Assembly: GCA_047528255.1 (NCBI GenBank)
Contig: CP180024.1
Span: 1,302,001 to 1,366,000, forward strand
DNA: 64,000 nt
Direction: 5' to 3'
From: G047528255 sp047528255
Lineage (GTDB): Bacteria; Bacteroidota; Bacteroidia; Flavobacteriales; Blattabacteriaceae
Part shown: positions 1 to 9,875 of the stretch, piece by piece
How the letters are laid out: the number at the start of each line of letters is the position of its first letter
How positions within the stretch are numbered: the first letter of the stretch is position 1
Program-made: the position numbers and the translations under genes
The notes under the pieces: generated by a model
Databases searched by the model: none
What the model was told of the DNA's origin: nothing
The model's input: only the letters and a program-made list of their open reading frames with translations

Positions 1-893
1 CCTTGACTATGAAAGTAAAACACATTATCTAGCACTTGGTAACCTTTGTTTTCATATACTTCTCCGGGTTTATATCCTAGTTTGCTTATTAATAGCTTTA
101 GCCCTCTACTATGATGCTCATTGGCGGCTATCCTATGTACAGCCAGTATCATTCTATTTTTATTCAGCTTTATGTGCTTATTGTATCCTTACTAGAGTTT
201 ACCTAATTTCTTGAACTATTTCCCTTGAGTGTCTACTCCTGATTGAGTCTCTTTTTTACCCTTTCTTTTCTTTGACTGATTTTCTTTTTCCACTCTTTCT
301 TCCGACCTCCACTACGTAGGTAGGAGCTCCCTTGGGAGCAAGGGTATTCACTGTAATACTGGCATCTACTATCACTCCTGTTTTAACTATCTCCGATGCT
401 TTTCTAATTCCTTACTGATCTTTTTCAGTAAGCTTTTATATGCTTTTTTGGCTACTATTTCATTGAAAAACCCGTATAGAGTAGTATAATATAGGATCTG
501 ATCTTCCAATAGAAAACCTCAAAATAGCATGCAGCTCAAGGATTTTTTCACCAATTCTTCCGTTCCCTATATCACTGAGATCTTATTAGTGACTCAAAAG
601 TATCATCGTTAAATAACGATATAGCACTGTAATTAGGTTGGCCTTTTATTCCCTATTCTTTTTTGACATATTTTTCTTATTTTTTTCTCTATCCCTTCCT
701 ACTAGATTAAGGTGTTTAACCTTTTTAAAAACTCACGCCTTCTGATAGAAGGTTCCATATATATTTGACAAAGTTTATTTTCGCGATACTTCGTGAGCAT
801 AGATCTGAATTTTTTATTTTTTTACTCCAGAATACACGAAATAATATATTGATTTACAAGTATTTTAATAGCCTTATCTGATGTAACGTTCTC
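1..893 (-). mobile_element. Decayed IS5-type element, copy 1 (cut by window start)
   Basis: Minus-strand copy whose LE terminus (CTGATGTAACGTTCTC as read on the plus strand) ends at 893. The transposase 5' two thirds is recognisable but broken by many frameshifts and stops. The 3' part lies outside the window. Confidence 0.85.
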
Positions 894-1063
894 GTATCGT
901 CCCCTGGTATTATTATGAGCTGTTCATAAAAATAGATATTAATTAATTAATTTATAATCAATAGTATTTCGAATAAAATATGAAAGACTAAATCTACATC
1001 TTCTCCAACAAAGCCCATATAGGAGGTTGAATAAAGGTAATGCATTATTAACACAATGGTCTC
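894..1063 (+). mobile_element. RE fragment of the same IS family
   Basis: About 170 bp of right end, from the last transposase codons (GTATCGTCCCCTGG) to the terminal CAATGGTCTC. It abuts the LE of copy 1, so it is a nested or recombined piece. It faces tatD, whose start is 56 bp downstream. Confidence 0.8.
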
Positions 1064-1119
1064 AAACCGTATCGAATATCGATTTTTGTCGTTTCAAAAT
1101 TTAAAATCAAGGAGCATCT

Positions 1120-1923
1120 ATGGCAAACCCTCCGACCAAAAAAAAAGGCATGTCCTTTATTGATACTCACGCTCATTTATATGTTGAGCAATTTGATTCG
1201 GATCGAGAAGCTGTGATCCAAAATGCTCTGGAATCCGGAGTCAAGCAATTTTATCTCCCCTCCATAGACAGCAGAACTTTGGAGCGTATGCTCTCGCTCG
1301 AGGCCCAATATCCCGGGGTCTGCATCCCGATGATCGGTTTGCACCCCATCAGCGTACGCCCTGATACCATAGAAACGGAGTTGGGATTTATGAAAAAATG
1401 GCTTGATCAGCGTCCGTTTGCCGCAGTGGGAGAGATAGGCATTGATCTTTACTGGGAGCAACGTTTTTTGTATGAACAACGGGAGGCCTTCCGAACCCAG
1501 ATCTCTTGGGCCAAAGAAAAATCGCTCCCTATCGTGATTCACTCCCGATCTTCTTTTGATGATATCTTTGAAATTTTGGAGCAGGAGAGGGACGAACGTT
1601 TGCGCGGCATTTTTCATTGTTTTTCTGGCACGTTCGAACAAGCTCGCAGAGCCATCGATTACGGCATGAAATTAGGCATCGGCGGTATCGTCACTTTCAA
1701 GAACGGACAGATTGATCGATTTTTATATCAAATCGATTTAAAACATATCGTATTGGAAACTGATTCGCCCTATCTGGCTCCTACGCCTTATCGAGGAAAG
1801 CGCAATGAACCTATCTATTTGAGGTTGATTTTGGAAAGGCTTTCCCATATCTATTCCCTTCCTCAAGAAGAAATTGCCAAGATTACTACGGAGAACACTA
1901 CCGAAATTTTTGCAATACATTGA
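1120..1923 (+). CDS. tatD: TatD family metal-dependent hydrolase
   Basis: TatD-family deoxyribonuclease/hydrolase of the TIM-barrel amidohydrolase superfamily, cytoplasmic. The metal ligands of the family are all visible: HxH (H17, H19), E105, H141, H166 and D215. Length 267 aa is normal for the family. The start at 1120 has an AAGGAG ribosome-binding match at 1109-1114; an internal ATG at 1150 (MSFIDTHAHL) would give the more usual N-terminus, so the true start is open between the two. It is followed after 44 bp by pyrH. The upstream side is an IS right end 56 bp away, so native upstream DNA is almost absent. The family is clear; the physiological substrate is not deducible. Confidence 0.9.
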   Translation: MANPPTKKKGMSFIDTHAHLYVEQFDSDREAVIQNALESGVKQFYLPSIDSRTLERMLSLEAQYPGVCIPMIGLHPISVRPDTIETELGFMKKWLDQRPFAAVGEIGIDLYWEQRFLYEQREAFRTQISWAKEKSLPIVIHSRSSFDDIFEILEQERDERLRGIFHCFSGTFEQARRAIDYGMKLGIGGIVTFKNGQIDRFLYQIDLKHIVLETDSPYLAPTPYRGKRNEPIYLRLILERLSHIYSLPQEEIAKITTENTTEIFAIH

Positions 1924-1951
1924 TTTGAAAAAAGTTTCCTTATTATATTTG
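1924..1951 (+). promoter_or_regulatory. Candidate Bacteroidota-type promoter of pyrH
   Basis: A TTTG box (1924-1927) lies 16 bp before TATATTTG (1944-1951), matching the Bacteroidota -33 TTTG / -7 TAnnTTTG pattern. It sits directly after the tatD stop and 17 bp before the pyrH start. The spacing is slightly short, and activity is inferred. Confidence 0.45.
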
Positions 1952-1967
1952 CAAAAAATCTTTCCGG

Positions 1968-2678
1968 GTGAAATATAAGCGTTTCTTGCTGAAGTTGAGT
2001 GGAGAGGCTTTAATGGGAGAAAGCCAATTCGGGATTGATCCCAAACGTCTTCGTCAATATGCTGAAGATGTAAAGCAGGTAGTGGATATGGGTGCTGAGG
2101 TTGCTATCGTCATCGGCGGAGGAAATATTTTCAGAGGCTTGGCCGGATCGCAAAACGGAATCGATCGAGTACAAGGAGATTATATGGGGATGTTGGCCAC
2201 GGTGATCAACAGCATGGCTTTTCAATCCGCTTCGGAAGCCTTGGGAATCGATACGCGTGTACAGACTGCAATTCGAATGGATCAAGTGGCCGAACCGTAC
2301 ATCAAACGTCGGGCTGTTCGTCATCTTGAGAGGGGGAGGGTCGTCATATTTGCCGCAGGAACCGGAAACCCCTATTTCACAACGGATACGGCAGCCACTT
2401 TGCGCGCCGTAGAGATTCAAGCCGAAGTTATTTTAAAAGGCACCCGTGTAGACGGTATTTATACCAAGGATCCCGAAAAAGACCGGAGTGCGAAAAAATT
2501 GGAAAACATATCCTTTGAACATGCCTACAACGTGGGCCTTAAGGTGATGGATATGACAGCGTTTACCTTGGGCGCTGAAAACAATCTCCCGATCATTGTT
2601 TTTGACATGAACAAAAAAGGAAATCTCAAGCGAGCCATCTCCGGAGAAAACGTCGGAACTCTAGTATCGAAAATATAA
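1968..2678 (+). CDS. pyrH: UMP kinase
   Basis: Phosphorylates UMP to UDP with ATP in pyrimidine nucleotide synthesis; bacterial UMP kinases are hexamers of the amino-acid-kinase fold. The N-terminal LLKLSGEALMG motif, the GGGNIFRG nucleotide loop (residues 50-57) and the TDTAA/LKGTRVDGIYTKDP segments are intact. Length 236 aa is standard. The start is GTG at 1968; no better ATG exists in frame. It is followed by frr after 9 bp, the widely conserved pyrH-frr pair that here has stayed together. Confidence 0.96.
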   Translation: MKYKRFLLKLSGEALMGESQFGIDPKRLRQYAEDVKQVVDMGAEVAIVIGGGNIFRGLAGSQNGIDRVQGDYMGMLATVINSMAFQSASEALGIDTRVQTAIRMDQVAEPYIKRRAVRHLERGRVVIFAAGTGNPYFTTDTAATLRAVEIQAEVILKGTRVDGIYTKDPEKDRSAKKLENISFEHAYNVGLKVMDMTAFTLGAENNLPIIVFDMNKKGNLKRAISGENVGTLVSKI

Positions 2679-2687
2679 AGTGAGTTT

Positions 2688-3248
2688 ATGGAAATTGAAA
2701 TATTGAACAAAATTGTAAACTCCGGAAAAGGAGAAATGGAAAATTTTTTAAATCATTTGCAAAAAAAATTTTCCCAGATCCGATCCGGAAAGGCCAGCCC
2801 GACAATGCTTGATGGGGTTCGTGTAGAATATTATGGTAGGATGACCCCTTTGAGCCAAATTTCGAACGTGTTGGCTCTGGACGCTATAACGCTAAGTATC
2901 CAACCATGGGAGCGTTCACTGCTTTCTATGATGGAGAGATCCATTATCAATTCAAACCTCGGGTTTACTCCGACCAATAACGGCGAAACCTTATTGATCC
3001 GCTTGCCACCTCTAACAGAAGAAGGGCGAAAGGGCCTGGTCAAAAGAGCAAAATCCGAAACCGAACACGCTAAAGTGAGCATCCGAAACGTTCGAAAAGA
3101 TGCCAATCATTCTTTAAAAAAGACAGAAGGATTCGCTAAAGATCTCGTCAAAAGTATGGAAGAGTGGATGCAGAAGATTACTAATGAATACATCAAAAAA
3201 GCAGATGCCCTCTATATTGCCAAGGAAAAAGAAATCATGACGCTATAG
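2688..3248 (+). CDS. frr: Ribosome recycling factor
   Basis: Splits post-termination 70S ribosomes together with EF-G. The 186-aa length, the QIRSGKASPTML segment, the VEYYGRMTPLSQ loop and the C-terminal helical arm match the family. It is the last gene of the tatD-pyrH-frr run. The 70 bp after its stop hold nothing recognisable before the next IS copy. Confidence 0.96.
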   Translation: MEIEILNKIVNSGKGEMENFLNHLQKKFSQIRSGKASPTMLDGVRVEYYGRMTPLSQISNVLALDAITLSIQPWERSLLSMMERSIINSNLGFTPTNNGETLLIRLPPLTEEGRKGLVKRAKSETEHAKVSIRNVRKDANHSLKKTEGFAKDLVKSMEEWMQKITNEYIKKADALYIAKEKEIMTL

Positions 3249-3317
3249 TCTTTTCCTCTAAAAGAATGCCCGAAGAATAGTCGAACTACTCCTTTATTGT
3301 AAACTACTGAAAGAAGT

Positions 3318-4520
3318 GAGAGGTTCTATCAAAGAAGGGTGGTGAAAACTCTAAATCAATATATTATTTCGTATACTTAGAGTAAAAAAAAGACCAACTC
3401 TATGCTTAGAGTCCGTGCAAATAAGCTTTAGTGAACTATATGTGAAAAGTTCTACCAGAAGAGGTTGTTTTTCAAAAGGTTAAATATATTGATCCACTGG
3501 GAAGTGATGGAGAATGAAATAATAAAATGTATCAAAAGACCAGGGAATAAAATACTAGTCTGCCTACAGTAGAATATCGTTATTTTAAGATGATGCTTTT
3601 GAGTCACTGGTATGATCTCAGTGATGTAGGGATGGAAAAATTGGTAAAATATTCCATAGGCTGCATGTTATTTTGTAGTTTCCGATTGGAAGATCAGATT
3701 CCAGATCATACCATTATATGCAAATTTCGCAATGAAATAGTAGTCAAAAAGTTATATAAGCTCTTACTGAAAAAGATCAATAAGAAATTAGAAAAGAATC
3801 AGGCTATAGTTAAAAAATGACTCCCTTTACTCCAAAGGGCGATCCTACCTATGTAGGATAGGATCGGAATAAAGAGGGTCAAAAGCAAATCAGTCAAAGA
3901 AAAGAAAGGGCAAAAAAAAAGTCTCAATCAGGATTTAGACATTCAAGTAAAATGGCTCAAGATATTAGATAAATTCTACTACGAATACAAGAAGACATAG
4001 GGGTGGATAAAAATGAAATGATAGTAGCAGTAGATAGCGTAGTAGCTAATGAGTATGACAGTATAGGGCTAAAGTCGTTAATAACCAAACTAGGATATAC
4101 TTCCAGAGAAGTATATTCCGATAAAGGTTACCATCAGCCAACGTGTCTTACTTTCATAGTCGAGATATCAAATACCGTATAGATAAGAACGCCTATAGAA
4201 CCGTTCCTTAAGTATGATAGTTATATTATTCAACAAATTACTGAGTACCCTCCCGATGGGGAGTAGAACGAACTTTTGGTAGTATAAAGCGTTGATTTGG
4301 ATTAGTTCGTTTGCATGCCTAGTCTCTTAATGGAGGATATGGATCATAATTTATATCATCCCCCTGGTATTTTTATGCGCTGTTCATAAAAATAAATATG
4401 ATTAATTGATTCATAATCAATAATCTTAAAATAAGATGTGAAAGACTAAATATCTATCGTCTCCAACGAATCCCATCTAGGAGGTTAAATAAACGTAATT
4501 CACTTTAATATAATGGTCTT
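3318..4520 (+). mobile_element. Decayed IS5-type element, copy 2
   Basis: Complete but degenerate copy, LE around 3318 (worn) to RE ending TAATGGTCTT at 4520. The RE lies 14 bp before the mrp start codon and points at it. Confidence 0.85.
3507..4389 (+). pseudogene. IS5-family transposase remnant (copy 2)
   Basis: The frame opens with the family N-terminus and the HWYDLSDVGMEKLVK segment (3590-3820 is open for 76 codons), then is broken by a stop after EKNQAIVKK and by many indels. The later GSIKRWFG-type acidic-residue region is recognisable but out of frame. Non-functional. Confidence 0.8.
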
Positions 4521-4534
4521 GTCATATTTAGACT

Positions 4535-5650
4535 ATGAATAAAGAGCAAATAATAAAAGCCTTGCAAGAAGTTGTCGTGTCGGGGGATCGGGATAATATC
4601 GTCGATTCCGGAGTTCTTCAAGACCTTCAGATCGTCGGAGACGAAGTAGTAGTCGATCTCTTGTTAAACAATCCCGCCATGCACGTTAAGAAAAGAATCG
4701 AAGTATACATTCTTAATGCTATTCATCAGCAGGTTGCTCCAAAGGTCAAGGTAACGGTCAATATACAAGTGAAAACCAAAGAAAAACCGCAGATTCGAGG
4801 AACTGAAGTTCCGGGTGTCAAAAATGTCATCGCTATTGCTTCTGGAAAGGGAGGAGTCGGCAAGTCTACCATAGCGACCAATATCGCCGTAGCGTTGGTC
4901 CGAATGGGTTTTCAAGTAGGGTTGCTCGATGCAGACATTTATGGCCCCTCCATCCCCGTGATGTTCGATGTAGAAGATGCTCGTCCCACAGCTGTATATA
5001 TAGAAGGCAAAGAAAAGATGCAACCTGCTGAAAGTTATGGTGTAAAGTTGCTTTCTATCGGGTTTTTCTCCGGAACTAATCAAGCTGTCGTGTGGCGCGG
5101 CCCGATGGCTAGCAAGGCCCTGCGTCAGCTTATTCGCGATACCCATTGGGGAGAGCTGGATTTTTTGATTATCGATCTTCCTCCGGGTACAGGAGACATT
5201 CACCTTTCTCTTGTACAAGAATTGCCACTTACGGGAGCCATCATTGTCAGCACTCCTCAAAAAGTGGCCTTGACTGATGCGCGCAAAGCCGTTGCTATGT
5301 TTCTCCTCGATGCCATCAAAGTTCCTGTGATCGGTATCGTTGAAAATATGGCCTATTTTACCCCTGAAGAATCTCCTGATAGAAAATACTATATCTTCGG
5401 AAAAGGAGGAGCTCGGAGGCTTGCTTCCGACTTGCAAATCCCTTTTTTGGGTGAGGCTCCCATTTTGCAGAGCATTCGTGAAGCAGCCGATGCCGGTCGC
5501 CCTGCCGTTTTACAAGAAAATAGTCTTACAGCCGAGTTTTTCAAACAGATCACCAGAAATGCAGTTGAGCAACTCGTTCTCCGAAATGAAAAATTTCCTC
5601 CTACGGAAGCTCTCCGTATTACCACCATGGCAGGTTGCTCTGTCAGATAA
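4535..5650 (+). CDS. mrp: Mrp/ApbC-type Fe-S cluster carrier ATPase
   Basis: P-loop NTPase of the Mrp/NBP35 family that carries and delivers Fe-S clusters in the cytoplasm. An N-terminal MIP18/DUF59-like domain occupies roughly residues 1-80; the deviant Walker A GKGGVGKS is at 104-111, followed by DADIYGPS and a LIIDLPPGTGD motif. Length 371 aa is normal. The start is only 14 bp after an IS right end, so any promoter must be inside the IS or come from read-through. It is followed after 12 bp by a NifU-like scaffold gene, a common Flavobacteriia pairing. A short out-of-frame ATG from the IS end (ATGGTCTTG) stops before overlapping usefully. Confidence 0.93.
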   Translation: MNKEQIIKALQEVVVSGDRDNIVDSGVLQDLQIVGDEVVVDLLLNNPAMHVKKRIEVYILNAIHQQVAPKVKVTVNIQVKTKEKPQIRGTEVPGVKNVIAIASGKGGVGKSTIATNIAVALVRMGFQVGLLDADIYGPSIPVMFDVEDARPTAVYIEGKEKMQPAESYGVKLLSIGFFSGTNQAVVWRGPMASKALRQLIRDTHWGELDFLIIDLPPGTGDIHLSLVQELPLTGAIIVSTPQKVALTDARKAVAMFLLDAIKVPVIGIVENMAYFTPEESPDRKYYIFGKGGARRLASDLQIPFLGEAPILQSIREAADAGRPAVLQENSLTAEFFKQITRNAVEQLVLRNEKFPPTEALRITTMAGCSVR

Positions 5651-5662
5651 TTCTATTTTTGT

Positions 5663-5908
5663 ATGGAAGAAGATTTAAAAAATAAAATCCTGAAAGCTCT
5701 CGATGAAATCCGCCCTTTCTTGGAAACTGACGGCGGAGGTATAGAATTGATAGAAACCGATGGAAAAACTGTTAAAGTAAGACTTTTGGGAAATTGTGTA
5801 GACTGTTCGGTCAATCAAATGACTTTAAAGAGTGGTGTGGAAATGACTATCAAACGGTATGCCCCTCAGATTGAAAAAGTTATAAAAATCAACGATACCG
5901 ACAGATAA
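5663..5908 (+). CDS. NifU-like C-terminal domain Fe-S scaffold protein
   Basis: An 81-aa protein consisting only of the NifU C-terminal (NFU) domain: TDGGGIEL near residues 23-30 and the cluster-binding CVDC motif near residues 48-51. It likely assembles or transfers Fe-S clusters with the upstream Mrp. It is 12 bp from mrp and 9 bp from the next gene, so the three genes look like one operon; the third gene encodes a ferredoxin-dependent enzyme subunit that needs Fe-S chemistry. Confidence 0.92.
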   Translation: MEEDLKNKILKALDEIRPFLETDGGGIELIETDGKTVKVRLLGNCVDCSVNQMTLKSGVEMTIKRYAPQIEKVIKINDTDR

Positions 5909-5917
5909 ATTAAAGAT

Positions 5918-7747
5918 ATGTCTATGGAAAAAAAATTGGATCAAGTCACCATATTGTTCGCTGGAAATTCTGGTGACGGCATGCAATTCATAGGCAATCA
6001 GTTCACTGATACGGCCGCATGGTTGGGTAATGATGTGAGAACTTTCCCCGATTTTCCCGCTGAAATCCGAGCTCCGCATGATACCATAGCAGGAATATCA
6101 GGATTTCAAATCCATTTCGGCAGTGTGGAAATTAGCTCTCCGGGTGATTTGTGTGATGTATTGGTGGTAATGAATGCCGCGGCTTTGAAGAAACATATTC
6201 CCGGCTTAAAAAAGGGAGGGATTATCATTGCCGACAGTTCCGGCTTCAGCCCTAAAAAGGCGCTTCTGGCCGGTTATTCTGAACGGAAATGCCCATTGAA
6301 AACGCTTTCCGATTACAAGGTTTACGAGATCGACTTTTTGCGGCAAACACGTCAGCTCCTCCAAGAATCTCCTTTGAGTAAAAAAGATAAGGATACCATC
6401 AAAAACACGTTTGCGTTAGGTTTCATCTATTGGCTTTACAATCGTTCATTGGCTTATACCGAACGGTTTTTTAATAAAAAATTTCAGGCCTCCTCCGAGC
6501 TTTTGCAGGCCAATATTCACGCTCTCAAAGCCGGCTATCATTTCGGGGATACCAGTGAAATCTTTACTGAACGTTTTGCTGTAGGACCAGCCAAGATGGC
6601 TCCTGGTATATACAGAAATATCACGGGGAACCAGGCTATAGCCCTAGGTTTGATTGCTGCCTGTAAAAAAGCTGGGTTGAGACTTTTCTACGGTGGGTAT
6701 CCCATCACTCCGGCTTCGGATATTTTACATTATTTGTCGAGGCATAAAAATTTTGGAGTAAAAACTTTTCAGGCTGAAGATGAGATTGCAGCAATCACGT
6801 CTGCCATAGGAGCTTCTTATGCAGGAAATCTTGGGGTTACGGCTACTTCTGGCCCCGGTATGGCTTTGAAACAAGAAGGGCTCGGTTTGGCTCTCATGCT
6901 CGAAATCCCTTTGGTCATCATCAATGTACAGCGAGGTGGCCCTTCTACCGGTTTGCCCACCAAGACCGAGCAGGCAGACCTCATGCAGGCTCTCTACGGT
7001 CGTAATGGAGAGGCCTCTATACCTGTTCTGGCTGCGCGCTCTCCGTCCCACTGTTTTCAGGCGGCTTTCGATACCGCGAAAATTGCCGTTGAACATATGA
7101 CTCCGGTGATCTTGTTGAGCGAAGGCTATTTGGCCAATGGTTCTGAACCCTGGAAGCTCCCTATGGATGATCAGTTGCCTGATATTAAGATACCTAGACC
7201 ACATAACGAGGGTGATGAACTTTTTTATCCTTATAAACGCGATGACCGTGGCGTGAGGCCTTGGGTCACTCCCGGAACAGTCGGTTATGAACACCGTATC
7301 GGAAGTCTGGAAAAGGAGAATCTCACGGGAAATGTCTCTTATGACTCCAAAAATCATCAGTTGATGGTAGATTTTCGGCAGAACAAAGTCGATAAGATTG
7401 CCGAATTCCTCCCTCGGCAACGTATTGACTCCGGTCCGGAAGAAGGCCTATTGCTTTTATTGAGTTGGGGGGGGACTTACGGTGTCATTCGAGCAGTGGT
7501 CAAAGAGCTTCTCGTCGATGGATATCGTGTATCTCACGCCCATATTGATTATCTTTGTCCCTTGCCTCTCGGTCTCGGTGAATTGATCGCTCGTTTTGAA
7601 AAGGTACTCATTCCGGAGCTGAACAACGGGCAAATTTTTCATCTCATTCGAGATCGATTTCTGGTCGATGCAGTTCCTCTGAATAAAATACAAGGTATTC
7701 CCTTTACCGTAGCCGAAATCGTAGAGAAAGTTAAGGAGATTATCTGA
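5918..7747 (+). CDS. korA: 2-oxoacid:ferredoxin oxidoreductase, fused gamma-alpha subunit
   Basis: Fusion of the gamma (catalytic) domain at roughly residues 8-190 (FAGNSGDGMQFIGNQ) and the alpha (pyrimidine-binding) domain from about residue 225 (GGYPITPASDIL, FQAEDEIAAI, TSGPG, QRGGPSTGLPT). With a beta (TPP-binding) subunit such enzymes oxidise 2-oxoglutarate or a related 2-oxoacid with ferredoxin as acceptor. Length 609 aa is normal for the fused Bacteroidota form. The beta subunit gene normally follows directly but is not here; an IS right end begins 65 bp after the stop. The substrate (2-oxoglutarate) is by family resemblance only. Confidence 0.9.
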   Translation: MSMEKKLDQVTILFAGNSGDGMQFIGNQFTDTAAWLGNDVRTFPDFPAEIRAPHDTIAGISGFQIHFGSVEISSPGDLCDVLVVMNAAALKKHIPGLKKGGIIIADSSGFSPKKALLAGYSERKCPLKTLSDYKVYEIDFLRQTRQLLQESPLSKKDKDTIKNTFALGFIYWLYNRSLAYTERFFNKKFQASSELLQANIHALKAGYHFGDTSEIFTERFAVGPAKMAPGIYRNITGNQAIALGLIAACKKAGLRLFYGGYPITPASDILHYLSRHKNFGVKTFQAEDEIAAITSAIGASYAGNLGVTATSGPGMALKQEGLGLALMLEIPLVIINVQRGGPSTGLPTKTEQADLMQALYGRNGEASIPVLAARSPSHCFQAAFDTAKIAVEHMTPVILLSEGYLANGSEPWKLPMDDQLPDIKIPRPHNEGDELFYPYKRDDRGVRPWVTPGTVGYEHRIGSLEKENLTGNVSYDSKNHQLMVDFRQNKVDKIAEFLPRQRIDSGPEEGLLLLLSWGGTYGVIRAVVKELLVDGYRVSHAHIDYLCPLPLGLGELIARFEKVLIPELNNGQIFHLIRDRFLVDAVPLNKIQGIPFTVAEIVEKVKEII

Positions 7748-7812
7748 GGTAGACTCATTAAGTTTTAGGACGATAATCTGTAGGTAATAAAATAATTCTC
7801 ATTAAGAAAAAA

Positions 7813-8371
7813 GAGACCATTGTGTTAAGGGAATTCCGTTTATTCAGCAATCCTAGATGGCTTCGTTGGAGAATATGTAGATTTAGCCTTTCACATCGTA
7901 TTCGAAATACTATTGATTATAAATTAATTAATTAAATCTATTTTTATAGATAGCGTATAATAATTCCAGGAGAACGATACAAATTATGCGCCATATCCTC
8001 TATAATAGGCTGGTCATGCATACGAGCTAATACTTTGTAAAGAGTCTTTCCTTCTGATTCAAACCAACGTTTTATACTGCTATAAGTAGGTTCTATTACC
8101 CATCGGGTTTTACTCACTAATTATATATGAATAATATAGCGCCCCCTTAAGGGATCAATCCTACTAGAGTTTTTTCTGTATATGGTATTTAATGCTTCGA
8201 CTATGAAAGTAAGACACGTTAGCTGGACTTGGTAACCTTTGTGTGCATATACTTCTCTGGGGTTATACCCTAGTTTACTTATTAATAGTTTTTCCCTCTA
8301 CTATCATGTTCATTAGCCGCTAGGCTATGTACTGCTAGTATCATTTCATTTTTATCCACTTCTACGTTCTT
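7813..8371 (-). mobile_element. IS5-type element, copy 3, truncated 3' half
   Basis: Minus-strand copy starting with the RE (GAGACCATTGTGTT) at 7813 and covering the transposase C-terminal half. It stops abruptly at about 8371 where the LE of copy 4, in opposite orientation, begins. Confidence 0.85.
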
Positions 8372-8372
8372 A

Positions 8373-9645
8373 GAGGACGTTGCATGGAAGAAAGAGGTTA
8401 AAATATTTGTAATATATCAACATATTTTTTCGTATATTTTGAGTAGAAAATAAAAAAATTCGGCTCTATTCTCAGAAGCACCGCATAAATAATATTTAGT
8501 GAACTATATATGGACCCTTCTACCAGAAGGTAGTTAGTTTTTCAAAAGGTTAAACACCTTGATCCAATGGGAAGGGATGGTAAAAAGAAATAAAAAAATA
8601 TATTAAAAAGGCCAGGGAATAAAAGGCCAACCTGCCTATATTGGAATATCGTTATTTAAGATGATGCTTTTGAGTAACTGGTATGATCTCAGTGATATAG
8701 GAATGGAAGAATTGATTAAAGAATTCTTCAACTGAATGCGCTTTTATGGTTTTCGATTGGAAGATAAGATCCCAGATCATACGACTCTATGCAGATTTCG
8801 AAATGAAATAGTAGCCAAAAAGGCATATAATCACTTACTGAAAAAGATCAATAAGGAATTAGAAAAGCGTCAGGTGATAGTTAAAACAGGAGTGATAATA
8901 GATGCTAGTATTACAGTGAGACCATTTTCCCAAAAGGGGCTCGCCTCTACGTAGTGAAGGATTGGAAGGAGGAGGCAAAAGCAAGTCAGTCAAAGAAAAG
9001 AAAGGGTAAAAAAAGAGACTCAATCAGGAGTAGATACTCAAGGAAAATGGATTAAGAAATTAGGTAAACTCTACTACGGATAAAAGAAGCACATAGGGTT
9101 GGATAAAAATGGAATGTACTAGCTTGTACATAGTGTAGCAGCCAATAAGCATGATAGTAGAGGGCTAAAGCCATTAATAAGCAAACTAAGATATAACCCC
9201 AGAGAAATATAAGCAGACAAAGGTACCAAGTGCTAGTCAATGTGTCTTATTTTCATAGTCGAAGCATCAAAGAGCGTATACAGAAGAAAGCCTATAGAAA
9301 CCGGACCTTAAGTAGGATAGATGTATTATTCAACAAATTAGTGAGTAAAACCAGATGGATAGTAAAATGTACTTTTGGCAGTATAATGCGTTGGTTTGGA
9401 TCAGGCAAGGCTCGTTAAAAAGGATTAGCTCGTGTGCATGCCCAGCACCTTATGGAGGTTATGGCGAATAGTTTGTATCGTGCTTCTGGAATTATTATGC
9501 GATGTTCATAAAAATAGATATAATCAATTACTATTATAATCAATAGTATTTTGAATACAATGTGAAAAATTAAAATCTACATTTTATCTAATGAAGCCAT
9601 CTAGGAGGCTGAATAAACCTAAGCCACTATTAACACAATGGTCTC
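8373..9645 (+). mobile_element. Decayed IS5-type element, copy 4
   Basis: Both ends are present: LE GAGGACGTTGCATGG at 8373 and RE ACAATGGTCTC ending at 9645. The transposase is broken; open fragments include 8736-8954 (RLEDKIPDHTTLCRFRNE to VIIDASIT, holding the first catalytic Asp) and 9230-9418 (RWIVKCTFGSIMRWFG; the expected catalytic Glu is replaced by Lys). Confidence 0.88.
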
Positions 9646-9816
9646 GTATCGTGCCCGTGGCATTATTATGAGCTGTACATAAAAATAGATATAATTAATT
9701 AATTTATAATCAATAGTATTTCGAATACAATGTGAAAGATTAAATATACATCGTTCTCTAAAAAAAAACATCTGGGAGGCTGAATAAACGTAATTCACCA
9801 TTAACACAATGGTATC
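9646..9816 (+). mobile_element. Second tandem RE unit of the IS family
   Basis: A 171-bp repeat of the RE, from GTATCGTGCCC to AATGGTATC, directly behind the RE of copy 4. Together they form a diverged head-to-tail duplication of the IS right end. Confidence 0.8.
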
Positions 9817-9875
9817 GAAATAATATATTGATATTACAAATATTTTAGCCCAACCTTCTCTCATGCAACATTCTC
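9817..9875 (-). mobile_element. LE fragment of the IS family
   Basis: The terminal 59 bp of a minus-strand LE (GAAATAATATATTG to CATGCAACATTCTC). It encodes the last codons of the broken reading frame described next. Confidence 0.8.

Noticed and set aside
4664..5437. 257-codon minus-strand frame opposite mrp
   Set aside because: It is a shadow of a confidently identified gene, with no recognisable motif of its own. The same holds for the long antisense frames over korA, rny and ileS.
5654..5661. TATTTTTG as a promoter for the NifU-like gene
   Set aside because: It matches TAnnTTTG but ends 1 bp before the ATG, so initiation would fall inside the coding region; the gene is better read as part of the mrp operon.
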